In this document: positions 22,084-33,675 of the stretch, in pieces | Layout: each line of letters starts with the position of its first letter | Position numbering within the stretch: the first letter of the stretch is position 1 | Assembly (NCBI GenBank): GCA_963693305.1 | Contig: OY855911.1 | Coordinates: 29,598,439-29,662,438 of the forward strand | Direction of reading: 5' to 3' | Source of the DNA: Meandrina meandrites | Lineage: Eukaryota; Cnidaria; Anthozoa; Scleractinia; Meandrinidae | Length of the DNA stretch: 64,000 nt | The notes under the pieces: model-generated | What the model saw: the letters and a program-made list of their open reading frames with translations, nothing else | What the model was told of the DNA's origin: nothing | The model's database searches: none | Position numbers and translations under genes: made by a program

Positions 22084-22566
22084 CACGTCCAGAGTGGCAC
22101 ATGAACAATGCAACAAATTGGTTTCAAAAGCGTTTTAGTCAAATTATGCGCAGCTTTATCTGATAGAAGCAAGATTATGCTCTTGATTTTTTAACGCAAG
22201 AAACGTTGAACCGTATAGCAATGAAAAGCGAGTCAACGTGGCGAGAGAAGCCATCTCAGTCAAACATTCAAAGCTGGTCTCTTTCCTTTGATCATCATTT
22301 GGAGTTTTAAACTCTGGAAAATCACATCACGTCCAGAGTGGCACATGAACAATGCAACAAATTGGTTTCAAAAGCGCTTTAGTCAAATTATGCGCAGCTT
22401 TATCTGATAGAAGCAAGATTATGCTCTTGATTTTTTAAGGAAAGAAACGTTGAACCGTATAGCAATGAAAAGCGAGTCAACGTGGCGAGAGAAGCCATCT
22501 CAGTCAAACATTCAAAGCTGGTCTCTTTCCTTTGATCATCATTTGGAGTTTTAAACTCTGGAAAAT
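22084..22566. repeat. Internal direct duplication in unit c
   Basis: The segment from CACGTCCAGAGTGGCACATG to GTTTTAAACTCTGGAAAA occurs twice in a row here (from 22084 and from 22328), but once in units a and b. It includes no predicted exon. Confidence 0.85.
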
Positions 22567-23177
22567 GATCTTCAAGAAAAACCTTTTAGGAACTGAATTC
22601 CTAACGTGGTCACCGAGGGTGGGTTGGATAAGGCTGGGATAAAGCATAGAGCAGACATTTGTTTGTTTTGGGGTCACTAATAGTTAAGCTATTAGACCGG
22701 CCCCCAAGGACCTTCAGAAGTGAAAACGGCACATGTTGTGCTGCTGAGCTAGCTCACCGCCCAACTCCTTGCTCTCTACAGATACCTTTATGCCTCGGGG
22801 TTACCCCCACATATGGGATAATAAAGGTATGGGCCGCGGAATAGGGAAAGTTTTTTGAGGTTCTCGCTCCTTGGCATTGTGTTACCGGTGATGATCCTTC
22901 TAAAGGGGACCTGCTTCGTTAAAACTAAGCTATCCGTTAAAGTATTTGCAAAGTATCACAGAAACGAAATAAAGTTCAAAGGCGCGTTAACGCCATTCTT
23001 GTTTTTCTCTTAATAGGGTGTCATGTTTTAGGTTTAGGCCTTGGGAAGGGTATCAATTTACGTTTTCTTCATAATTAAATAGGGACCGGTTTTAAGAACC
23101 TTCGCGGCACACACCTATCCGAAATTTACAGGAGTACCCCCGGGGCCTTTCTCGTGCAAGCATTAGACTCAGGATAC

Positions 23178-23454
23178 CCTGTCTGCTTCTTGGGTCTTTC
23201 TCTACTGGTTTGTCGCATCCTTATTGACCGCTCTCCGCACTTTAAAGCCCGTTCCAACATCTCCAGCACGTGTTTCTTGTACTCTGAATCATGATCTTTG
23301 TTTCCATCTACCCAATTTGCGATCATAAACACATTTTTCTTGGTGCTTCCAGTTATTTCTACAGCTTCTTCCCTCAACGTCTCCCTTTCTTCCTTGGCGT
23401 TCGGCGTTTTCTGGATTTTGTCATCAAACGTAATGACGGTGATGATCGTGATTA
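23178..23454 (-). CDS. Gene B exon 3: last part of the GTPase domain
   Basis: Acceptor TTTATGACAG, phase 1 in. It reads ITIITVITFDDKIQKTPN, a long Glu/Lys helix, then KNVFMIANWVDGNKDHDSEY and a C-terminal helix (HVLEMLERALKCGERSI). The hydrophobic strand before NWVD sits where GTPases carry the guanine-specificity motif N/TKxD; here the Lys position is Trp, so base selection may be altered or the motif may be NKD a little later. The proposed donor GG|GTATCC (phase 2) is modest. If unused, the frame ends at a stop about 17 codons on, giving a shorter protein with no module. The right edge of the triplication cuts this exon at 23203. Confidence 0.65.
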
Positions 23455-23809
23455 CTGTCATAAACATAAAGGTTATTTTACGTAAGTTAAGTAAAATTAA
23501 ATTCATCTACCATGGCCTTCACACACGCACCTTCACAGCTTTAGAACCCAACACTGCTTCGGGTTTTCGTTGCCTAAGCGACGGTGTTGGCGGGAACTGT
23601 GAAAAGGCAGTGTGTGCAAGCAGGTTTGGAACACTAACTAACTGAAGGTTAATTAATTTTAAAATCAAAGCTGCAGTAAGCCAGAGAGAAAATGCTCAGA
23701 TTGAGTTCCTACTGCCAATTCAGGGAATAAATAGTTGAACAAATACAAACTACGATGCTAGGTGGAAATTATAACTGACGAACGTCACTAAAGCTGCCAT
23801 TTTGTACCC

Positions 23810-24110
23810 ATGTAATGTAATATGTAATGTAATGTAACGTAATGTGTGATTTGATGAAATATGTACTTCAAGGATCTAAGTTATGTAGGGCGAGACCATT
23901 TTGCAGTTTCTTAGTTTTTAACATTTCAGTATTTTCCCCTTCCTTAGATAGATTTTTGAAATTTCTTTTTGTATTTTGAATTCTTATAGACCATAATGAT
24001 TGCTCCTTAGATATTTTTAAATTGTATATTTTCTCATTTTGTATTTTTTTTCTCGGTTTTAGTAAGGCAGAGGGCCACTTACAATTGTTTACAGGTCTTT
24101 GGCTGTAAAG

Positions 24111-24169
<59 letters not shown>

Positions 24170-24178
24170 TTTACTATT
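23810..24178. repeat. Microsatellites in gene B intron 2
   Basis: A TGTAA-type run (about 23812-23842) and a pure TTA/ATT trinucleotide run (about 24114-24168) lie in the intron between exons 2 and 3. Confidence 0.85.
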
Positions 24179-24308
24179 ACTACTACTACATCGGGTACTG
24201 TTAAGAGAAATGCACCTTATGTTTTTTTTTTCTACAAGTATATCCTTATGGACTCTCATACGTACAGCTCCTTTGTAAAAATTTGTTTTAATTAATCAAT
24301 CTACTCAC

Positions 24309-24545
24309 TTTCTTGTTTCAGCCGGTCTTGAACAAACTTGATGATTTCTCTGTATTGTCCCTGTTGAAATCTGACGTCATTAGCTTTTATAACCCACAAT
24401 ACTACGTGTATCCGATCTAAAATTGGAGGCTTCTTGAGTCTGTGAGCACCAACGCCAGCGGCTTCTGCCTTTTGAGCCGAGTTGTGACCTCGAGTCAAAT
24501 CATCTCCTGGTCGCTCAATGCCAAACAGAATGCGAAACAGCTCTC
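24309..24545 (-). CDS. Gene B exon 2: middle of the GTPase domain
   Basis: This 237-bp exon has acceptor CCTGAAACAG and a strong donor AAA|GTGAGT, phase 1 at both ends. It reads ELFRILFGIERPGDDL, a His/Ala linker, then DRIHVVLWVIKANDVRFQ and helix YREIIKFVQDRLKQE. DRIHVVLWVIKAND is a buried strand followed by an N-D turn, typical of the segment after switch II in IFI44/GIMAP-type GTPases. The Gly codon split between exons 1 and 2 reconstructs cleanly (G plus GA). It is the best-supported exon pair in the window. Confidence 0.75.
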
Positions 24546-25570
24546 CTGTTTCAGGAAGAAATATTTTTTTCAGAGTATTTAATTTTAATTGATAACCATA
24601 CGGCATGCAAAGTAGAGCCGGACAATGTACCAGAATTTTGAGGAACCTCTGGGGCTGGACCCTCAATGCGATGACTGTTTATTAATTATTATTATTATCA
24701 TCATTATTTTACCATAACACAGATTTCGACAAAATACTTAGCTACCAATAGACATCAAACACGGAAAGCGAACAGTAGACACAGATCTGAAGGAAAATGT
24801 GGCACACCCCCCTAATAATATTCTCACCACTATCCTCCACTTCTCCACCCTTCCACCCCTCCACCCTACCCGATGTCCTACCAGACAAGGATTTGTAGTA
24901 CAAGTATTTTAAGTTGGTCGTCTTCAATTTATTTCCATAATCATAGAAACCAAAAGATTCCTCGTTTACGCCCCACTCCTAAATCGTTCCCACTTGAGGC
25001 TCCATTACATAACTTTTATAATGAGGTTTTATACTTTGACGTGCCACTTTTAAACTGCCTTGGCCTTAGTTATTATGAATTGAGGACCGAGGTAAAGTTC
25101 TCTGAGTAACGCGGGAAAATGTATGTTTGGGAAGACCCTGAGAGGTAAAAACTATTTGCTTTGGACGCAATGTTATTTTACCTTGTTAATTACCAAAATT
25201 TCAAAGTAAAAGGAATAAGCATCCTTAAATCCCTTTTGAAAGGTTTAAATATATGGTGATCACGTGTTCGACAACATTATAATCTTACTTTTAAAAAAGG
25301 AATTTTTAGAATGGTAAACTGAAACTAAGAACAAAACGTAAATTGGCATTTGATTTACTACAAAGGAACTATCCGTGTTCGGAATGGAATAAATTTGTAT
25401 TTTATTAAGACGATATTGAAAAATATACCACTTGATCTGTGTTACTATATTCCCTTTAACTACAAATCGTAGTCAACTATTCCAGGCAGGTTCTCATTGG
25501 GAACTAGCATACGACAACAGAAACACTTTATTTCATTTCGGCGTCCTATTTCAATTTTCTGTACGTGGAT

Positions 25571-26150
25571 CAGGCCCGTAGCCAGGATTTTTGCTGGCGG
25601 GGTGCGTATGAGTGCCTCCAGCCCGAAATGTCGAGCGCCGCACACGCGAGCCCGAAGGGGGGTCTGGGGGTATTCTCCCCCAGACAATTTTGAAAAAATG
25701 GGTTATCTGAGGCCGCATTTCCTGCGTTTTGAAGACAGTTTGTTAGGAAACAAGCCATATAAAGGTAAAGGTAGCAAGGGCAATTCTGGTACATTTTTAA
25801 ATTCAAAACGTAGTTTTAGAAACAGAAACTTGTAAACATAATTTACAAACAATGACGGCAGATCTTTTAAAGGAAGACTGAAAAAAGCTAGATATCTTTA
25901 TTTCGGTGTCAAATGGTAATTACATAAATCAGCCAGAGTCGGTTTGCTGACTACGAACAGCATTACAGTAGTCACACAATTTGGTCAAAAATATGCCACA
26001 CGAATCTTCAAATGGTGGACCCATTAAATGTAAATAGACGAAGTACAGAAAAACCATTTGCCTTTTTATACTTTTTTCACAAGGAGCGGACTTCCAAGGC
26101 TCGTGGGGGGGTGCGGACGCACCCGTCGCATCCCCCTGGCTACGGGCCTG
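25571..26150. mobile_element. 580-bp TIR element with TGGAT TSD
   Basis: Perfect 16-bp TIRs CAGGCCCGTAGCCAGG / CCTGGCTACGGGCCTG. TGGAT is duplicated at 25566-25570 and 26151-26155. Subterminal GC-rich palindromes (GTCTGGGGG...CCCCCAGAC) lie near 25661-25686. No transposase; superfamily not assigned. Confidence 0.85.
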
Positions 26151-26390
26151 TGGATGATAAATAAATACAAGCCTAAAAACAAACTACTCTTTGCATATAT
26201 TATAGCGACATTTTTGTCTAAAAGGAATTTGGCACACTTTAGACTTAAGACCTCGGGTCCTCAGTGAGTTCGTTCCACATAGTTGCTGACATAATCCTTG
26301 AACTGTTGTGTTTACATACGGAACAACATGTTTGCTTGATCCCCGCAAGACCACTCAGATATTTCGGTATTGTGACAAATGGACTGCCTT

Positions 26391-26896
26391 TTAAAGGGAA
26401 CCTCTGCTCTTGGGACAAGTTGACGGTAAATTGTTTGAAATGATTCCTAAATTCCAAATTTTACAAGACAAAGGAGAAATAACATTTAATAATAACAATA
26501 AATGGAAAAGCCATAACACGCACGGGATGAAATTCCAAGAATCCGTAAACGGAAACGTCCCAGAAACATGTGAAACCGATCCGGAAACACGACGGGCAAC
26601 CTGTGTTTCCGTTAGCGGTTTCGTGACGCTTACTCACGTTTCCGTTGCTGCTTATACAGCGGAACCGGACCACTTTTTGGCATTTCCGTTCCGGAAACGT
26701 GACAGAATCACGTAGACTTGAATTTTCACGTTTCCGCAACACGCAAACGTAACGGAAACACTGAGTTGCATGTTTCCGCCATGTTTCAGAAATACGGAAA
26801 CATGTGATTTCGTCCTGTGAGGTCATAAAAATCCAAAATGGCATCATTTCAAACAATTCAGCGTCCGCCTGTTGTAAGAGTGGAGGTTCCCTTTAA
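26391..26896. mobile_element. TIR element flanked by TTAA
   Basis: AGGGAACCTC at the left (26395) and GAGGTTCCCT at the right (ending 26892) are each flanked by TTAA. A TTAA duplication is the signature of piggyBac-type insertion, though the terminal bases are not the usual ones. The interior repeats CGGAAAC / GTTTCCG in both orientations. Confidence 0.6.
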
Positions 26897-27017
26897 AAAG
26901 CTGAACATCATGTCTTGGCTCCTAATGCTATACAGACCACTAGAATTAAATTTATCTAGTATCAGATACCAGATATCAGTAGATACATTATTGGGAACAA
27001 TCGAATCCTGAGCGGAC

Positions 27018-27332
27018 TGCCAACTTTTAATATCCAGCTGTTATATATCTATATATCTATTTTCTTAATGATTTTCCAATTTGCCTCTTATTCCGGGCCC
27101 AAAAATATGCCAAACGGCTGAACAACATCTAAAATATGGAACAATGAAAGCCCTATAAAGTTTACATCTCACAGCTGTTTGTATTATTTTTGGAGAGCGG
27201 GAAATTACATTAACCTGATTGTTGACCTTAGTACAAATATTCTGACGTATCTTGATCAGAGTTAATATTAACCGGACTGGACATAATAGTTACATAAATA
27301 GATATATAACAGCTGGATATTAAAAGTTGGCA
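27018..27332. mobile_element. 315-bp MITE with ~35-bp TIRs
   Basis: TGCCAACTTTTAATATCCAG and following bases at the left are exactly mirrored at the right end (27296-27332). No coding capacity and no clear TSD. Confidence 0.75.
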
Positions 27333-28154
27333 GATAGCATACAAGTATGAAAGCAAAGTAAGAGGTCAATGCCATATCTTGCAGTAATAATACTGTCGTT
27401 CACTTTAAACTAACAACACAGTTTGTATTCCCCCAAATCATTGCTTGGTGTTTGTCGGGATTTGTAATCATCCCATTCATACTAAACCAGTGTTCAAGCT
27501 TCAAGAAGATGGCATTTATGTCTTCCATCCATGTTCAACACACCCAACTTGACCCCTAGGGTGCTTGACGATCAGACTCGGCTCGCACAAAGTCGATCCG
27601 CATCGCCGGAAGTCAATTCGCGGCACACAATGATAATATGAACGTTTCTAGTTCTAAAAGCGTGACATCAAACTCACTGAGTCTATTCGTCTACGATACT
27701 CGACTTCTACTTCTACTCGTTTCGTAAGAACTGCGAGGAGTTGATAAGATCACAGACAATGTTAACGGGGGAGAGGGTGACGACACGATTCGTACGAATC
27801 GTCTTTCGGAATGACGGTTCTTCATCAAGGCAGACGCCGAGTCGTGTTGATTCGATCGATTCGATTCGATTGGACAACATTTTCAAGCAACCCTGTTGAC
27901 CAAGTTGCTGTATGTTTATAAGTCTCTCGTGCAGATCGACTTCCGGAATAAAGGGTCGACTTCAACTTAAAACGAGTCGTTCCAAATGCACCTAAAATCG
28001 TCACGAATTTACTTCTGGTGAGTCGATTCATTAAGTGTCATAGTCGAATTGACTCGCTTTGGGTCATCGAAGTCTCGTTTTGTTCTCAATATATAGCACT
28101 CCCCCTCCATTAAGGCAAAGACAATGACACATATATTAGATAAACAAAAGTTAC

Positions 28155-28476
28155 CTTCTTCCTTTTTGTCCAACTCAAAGAATCCTCGCGTGTCATAAAG
28201 CGTAATTTGTGTCCCAGGAACGACGAACGTGTCCAGTATCTTCGTTCCTTCTTTTCCAGTGCTCTGAGTTACAGCCGGCTGCAAATCCAGACCCAAGCAC
28301 TGGAAGATAGTGTTAATTAACGCTGATTTTCCCGAGCCAGTCATGCCGAATAGCGCGATATTCAGGGAACAACCTTCCATCTCGCCATCCAAGGCATCAT
28401 AAAACTGCTCGTAAGCTCCGACTTTGTAGTCGAGTATTTTTCTACACAGCTTTCGCTGTTCCTTACTGCAAGCCAT
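28155..28476 (-). CDS. Gene B exon 1: P-loop GTPase N-terminus
   Basis: This exon opens with MACSKEQRKLCRKILDYK. It then has a strand and P-loop NIALFGMTGSGKSALINTIF (GMTGSGKS at residues 44-51), a Thr-rich switch region (residues 70-78), and ITLYDTRGFFEL with the DxxG motif DTRG at 95-98. The donor GAAG|GTAACT leaves phase 1. P-loop plus DTRG and the spacing fit the IFI44/GIMAP-like branch of GTPases, which in vertebrates are tied to interferon or lymphocyte survival; any immune role here is inference. In-frame Met codons upstream were not seen, so the start at 28476 is reasonable. With all predicted exons the protein would be GTPase, linker, partial module, linker, partial module, linker, full module. 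Confidence 0.8.
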
Positions 28477-28637
28477 GATCGATTGGAAACAGTTTTCGTT
28501 AAAATCGAATGCGTATTACTCGATATCCTTTCGTTTTGGTTTACTTCTGGGATAAACAACGCTGGTGACGTCAAGGAGTACTTTCCGAGAAAACTCGATC
28601 AATCAAAAAAAATCCAACTTCTGGGCAGCTGCTTTTA

Positions 28638-29464
28638 TGCACCAGTCATTTGAAATCCCCGACCCCCCCCCCCCCCCCCCTCGGGCATAGGCGGGGTAAA
28701 AGCGGGGCTTTCAATTCAGATTCACTCCATTTTGGTTCCCCGTTAGGCGGGGGATGCGCCAGAAATCACTCCCTTCGCATGCCGGACCGGGGAACAAGCG
28801 GGGCAGTCACTCCATTGGCTCGCTCGGTCGATCAGTTGCTTTGCGGTATTTCGCTGCAATTCGCTGCCTAATAGCGCGAAGTAAAAATTGTTTTGTAAAG
28901 TGTCATACCAGAATTCAAAGAAGGCTATATTGGCAGAAGATATTCAAAGTCTGGTGACGAAAGGTGTCGTATTTCTATGATATGGTATTGATAAGTATGC
29001 TTGCGTCATTGCAGACGTCAGAAGACTGTATTGCTATTGAGTTTCAGTTTGCTGTGATCTTGCATTTTGTAACATCAAGTTGTAAAACAGAAAAAGTTTT
29101 TAATAACCTTTATTAAAAATAAAAAGTTGATTTGGCAATAGTCGTCTTCTTCCTTGTCCATCGAGGGGCCTTTGCAAGTGTATTGCTAGCTACTCTGAAA
29201 TCAACGTGTTAATTTCACGGCTACCAACGTTTTTATCTTCCCTTTTAGTCATCCATTGTTGCGCTTGGCAAAAACAAGTTTTCTACAAAAGATTACTTTT
29301 TTATAGCATGTGTGTGGATCATATGGGGGCGGGGGAGTTCACCATTCACTTTTCTCCCGGGGACCGGGGACTTCACTTGCCTTCACTTGCAAAAAAGTGA
29401 ATGCCCCGCTCAGCCCGAGGGGGGGGGGGGGGGGGGGAGGCGGGGGTTTCAAATGACTGGTGCA
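28638..29464. mobile_element. TIR element with TTA TSD and opposed G-runs
   Basis: TIRs TGCACCAGTCATTTGAAA (28638) mirrored at the right end (29464), with TTA at 28635-28637 and 29465-29467. Inside each TIR lies a long C-run (28663-28680) or G-run (29419-29437), so GC-rich subterminal arms also face each other. It sits just upstream of gene B and could influence its promoter. Confidence 0.75.
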
Positions 29465-30454
29465 TTAGAAAGGCAGTGTGAAAACTATTCGATCGAAGAA
29501 ATATTTTGTATCTTTGGTTAATTTCAAGTTACAATTTGGCTTTTGCGATCGCCAAAGAAAAGCAGGTAATTAAATCTCGTTCGCGGTTTGCGTGACGTTT
29601 ATTTTTAAAAGTTACTATGCAAATATACTAAGCAGCCGCTGATTTCCCGGAAACCGAAACAGTTCGCCAAAATGGAGGAACTTATTGATTACAGCAGATA
29701 TAGATAAGAGCGCCAGAAAGAAAACTAGTAAACCTGATCAAATGTTTCCATGCTTTTAAGTGAATGTTGATAACAGGTTATTAGTCGAAAGGGGTCTGAC
29801 AACTAGACATTAGACATTATTTGTGCTAGTCACACGTCTATATGACCTTATAGCACACATATGTAGCTGATAGTCAACCAATCAGCTTGCAACAATTTGC
29901 AAGTATAATGAGCTTGCTTATCTCGTACCTTGACGGCGCTTTTTCTGTGCGGGATCTTTCGGGCTCTACGCAGGATTCCTTGATCTTGCGCTCTGCGGAA
30001 AATCTCTCGCGGTTAGTAGCATTGAATAGGTATCAAGTACAGTCCGCTTAGGCACGATATGCGCTTAAGGGAGGTCAAACTGCAGTGTATAGGACAATAC
30101 CTAAGTGTCAGGTTAAGGTAGGTGTTCGCCAATAGGAAGTGTCTGTTTGGCTGAAATACAGTTTTTAAAAAAAATGCGAGACAACTTGCTGTGTGGGTAA
30201 TGGTGACACTCCCTGTAACAGCAGCTTCACTGTCCCCATTGACATGATCATGATTATGTTAGCTGTCCTGTGCAGTTTGAAACCGACGCAAATTCGTCGG
30301 AATCTGTTTTCATTTTCACCCGCAGATATAACAGCAAACATATGATAAGCTCGATAATGGTAATAATAAATCGCTTATGAACAATAGATAATACAAAAAT
30401 CCAACTGTGCTACATGAAAGCTTTTTTTAGAACCCAGACTTCTCGAACACAAAG
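29465..30454. other. Intergenic stretch, nothing recognised
   Basis: No supported gene or repeat boundary was seen before the decayed LINE begins. Confidence 0.4.
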
Positions 30455-32365
30455 ACCGGCGGGACAAATCATTCAAAACGCTTTGCAATCCTTTTTAATC
30501 CGAAACTAGATGTTCGCATTGAAAACATTATAGCTGATAAAGAAGGAAGGTATATACTGCTAGAAGTCTCGCTGTATGATTCTACGTTTTTACTTTGCAA
30601 TATTTACAGCCCAAACGACAATAACAGTCAAAAAATATTTTTCTCGAAGCTCAATGACATCCTTCGAGAATACACTGATATGCAAATTGTTCTAGGGGGT
30701 GACTTTAATTGCGCCCTAGCACCTTTAGACAAAACTGGCGGAACTTCTATTGAAAGGAAAAAAGTAGTAATTAGCGAAATCAAACATTTATGCAAAACCA
30801 ACAACCTACAAGATGTGTGGAGGTGTCAAAACCCCAATCAGTTGCAATACACGTGGCGTAATAATTCTCTAAAAACACAATGCAGGCTGGATTACTGGCT
30901 GGTTTCCAAAGACTTGTCAAACTTTGTGAAAGACTCCACAATTGTTAATTACACGTTGTCTGATCATTCCGCAATTATTCTTAATCTGCAATCAAAGGAA
31001 TATATTCAACGAGGCCCGGGATTTTGGAAAATAAACAACTCTCTGCTGGGTGATGAAAAATTCGTACAGGAACTCTCTAACAGGATACCAGATTTCAAAA
31101 CAAAGCACAACTTTGTCTATCTAGACGATAAAGGTCTTTACTAGGGCATGATAAAGATGGAAGTGAGAGGCTTCTGTGTCCAATATACAAAACGGAAAAA
31201 TAGAGAGCGCAGAAATACAGAAAAAAGCTTCAAGATCAAATTGACCATTTGATGAACCTGCTGAAGACGGAGCGATCAAAAGAAAACATTTTAAAACTTT
31301 ATCGTCTTAGAACTGAACTTAACGTGATTGCGGAATATCGAACAAAAGGCGCAAAAATAAGAAGCAGAACACGCTGGCATGAACAAGGTGAAAAGAACAC
31401 TAAGTATTTCTTGAATTTAGAAAAAAGAGAGCATCTTAAGACGCATATTTCCGATCATTTCCAAATTGAAGACAAATGATGATAGAGAAATCACTTCTCC
31501 GAATGCAATCCTGGAACAAGGAAAGATGTTCTATAAAAATCTCTATACTGCAGCGCCGAGCAACACTTCGAAGTACAAACTATTCTTTGAGGATCCTAAT
31601 CTTGCTAAGTTAGATGAAACTGAAAAAAATGAACTAGAGCACCCACTCGCTAACGAAGAATGCCTTCATATTTTAGAGCAGTGCGCCAAGGACAAATGTC
31701 CTGGAACCGACGGACTTTCAGTAGAGTTCTATTTACATTTCTGGCCGATGCTGGGTGAAGAGTTGGTACAAAGTCTAAATTACGGGTTCGAACATCAGCA
31801 TTTAAATATAACGCAAAAGCAAGGAATTATCAAAGAAATACCCAAAAAACGAAAGGATAAATCATACCTTGAAAATTGGAGACCGCTAACACCACTTAAT
31901 GTTGATTACAAAATTGCAACTATAGCCATAGCTCATAGGATTTCAAAAGTTCTTCCCAGAATAATCAATGACGATCAGACCAGCTACGTTAAAGAAGGTT
32001 ATATTGGTCAAAACATTAGACTCATTATGGATATCATTCAGGTAACTGAACTAGAAGACATCCCCGGGATGGCAATATTCATTGATTTCAAGAAAGCCTT
32101 TGACACTGTCGACTGGAATTTTCTTCACAAGACCTTACAAGTTTTTAACTTCGGTCCAAGCATTCAAAAGTGGATAAAAACCTTTTACACGGATTGCTCA
32201 AGTTGCTTCACAAACAATGGTTATGCGTCTGAGTTTTTCAAACCTGAGAGGGGCGTTCGTCAAGGCTGTCCACTCTCAGGCATTTTATTTGTTCTATGTG
32301 CTGAAATTCTAGCCACTGCTATTAGAAATGATAGATCTATTCAAAGAATTAATATACATAACAAA
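30455..32365 (+). pseudogene. Truncated, frame-broken L1-type LINE ORF2
   Basis: The plus strand encodes endonuclease pieces (DKEGRYILLEVSLYDSTF, CNIYSPND, MQIVLGGDFN, LSDHSAIIL) and then reverse-transcriptase blocks (NWRPLTPLNVDYKIA, AIFIDFKKAFDTVDWNFLHK, ERGVRQGCPLSG). These match the intact LINE ORF2 at 36327-40136 block for block, so it is the same clade. It is cut at both ends, starting inside the endonuclease and stopping before the catalytic ADD block. It is broken by stops and frameshifts near 31142-31250 and 31470. It is on the opposite strand to the intact copy. Confidence 0.85.
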
Positions 32366-33675
32366 GCCCAATCATTCCTGAACAAGTTGTGGTCATTTTC
32401 ATGACATCACTGGTTATCATAGCAACAGTTTAACCTGTTAAAAACAACCTTTATTTTCCCTTTAAGTATTTATAACTCAAAAAGGAGCCCGGTGACCCCC
32501 ATTTTTCATTATTGAATAATGATCAACATGTTACGATACAACTTTTTGTAAAGTTAAAAAAAATTACACGGAGCGGTTTCGGAGCCACCTTAAATTTCCA
32601 ACCATCCGTTTACATGATTAGCTATATTGTTTGCTTTCCAAACGAAGTTTCAGATTAAGACCATTACGTCAATCAGAAATTTCACAAGCGCTCTCAGCGA
32701 TGGTGAATAGAGCTCGTGCTGAGCAGGTGATTTGGTGTCTACAGTAATCAGCTCTGAATCGTCAAGGACTGTTCTGGAATAGAAATCGCATTGCGAGTGT
32801 AGTGCTAAGAAATCGCGTAACGTTTTTTTGTGAACGAAATGCAGATTATTATTATTGTTTATTTAAGCAAAAATGCAGTTAAATTTTAACAGCGCGGTTT
32901 TAAGTTCTAAGAATTTCTGGTTTCATTTCCGGTTCATTTTCATGTCACCCTTAATGAAGCTGCTCGCTGACTTATCAAGCTGTTTTCAACGATTAATTCC
33001 CTCTTTTTTTTCAGTAGGGAACTTTCAGGAATACAGCCGTGGTAATCGACCACGTCCATCAATTGTTGTAGGGCAGGGCTTTGTTAAAAGTATTTTTAAG
33101 CAGTTTCAGTCACCACCAATTCTTTTAGTCATAAAAACGTTGGTCGTAAAGCAAAATTTGCAAAAAGGTCTAAGTAAATCAAACTACCGGCTAAGCTTAC
33201 CTTCATACTGACATTTATAATTTGTCCCTATCTGGATAAACGACTCCTGTCAAAATATCCTTGTATGAAGTCACGGCATATCGTTCTCAGAAATGTAACG
33301 ACATGTTGGTAACGCAAGAACACACACGCCGGAGCGTTTGTTTCAAACTACCTCAGTTTCACTGAGGTAAAACCAAATTTTACTACGACATAAACAAATT
33401 TAACAAGACAAAAAGTCACCACCGACTTCGTCTCAGTCATGTCAATGATATTTACAAAAGTAAAGGAGAATTTTCTTCTCAGTAGATTGCAGACTAAGGT
33501 AGGCCAACTTTTAAAAATACGGAATGCTCCGAAACAATTCGCCCATTAAGGTAAATGAGTAATTCGTAATCATTCTTGCTTATATTTATATTCGTTCGTA
33601 GACGTAGTCTCTCAGCTTCGCCACGATACACTTAAATCATCATGAAAACCCCTTTCTTAGATATTATTACATTGC
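32366..33675. other. Intergenic stretch, nothing recognised
   Basis: No supported coding or repeat structure beyond a small CCTCAG...CTGAGG hairpin near 33351-33367. Confidence 0.4.

Larger units (their letters stand above)
19400..23203. repeat. Tandem unit c (3804 bp)
   Basis: Third direct copy, ending inside the genuine exon 3. It is longer than unit b because of an internal duplication of about 244 bp (22084-22566). It differs from b by scattered substitutions and small indels, mostly right of 20880, so it is the most diverged copy. Confidence 0.95.
24546..28154. other. Gene B intron 1 with several TIR elements
   Basis: The 3.6-kb intron between exons 1 and 2 holds three TIR elements (25571, 26391, 27018) and a CGATT-rich patch near 27855-27875. 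I see no further coding exon in it. Confidence 0.55.
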
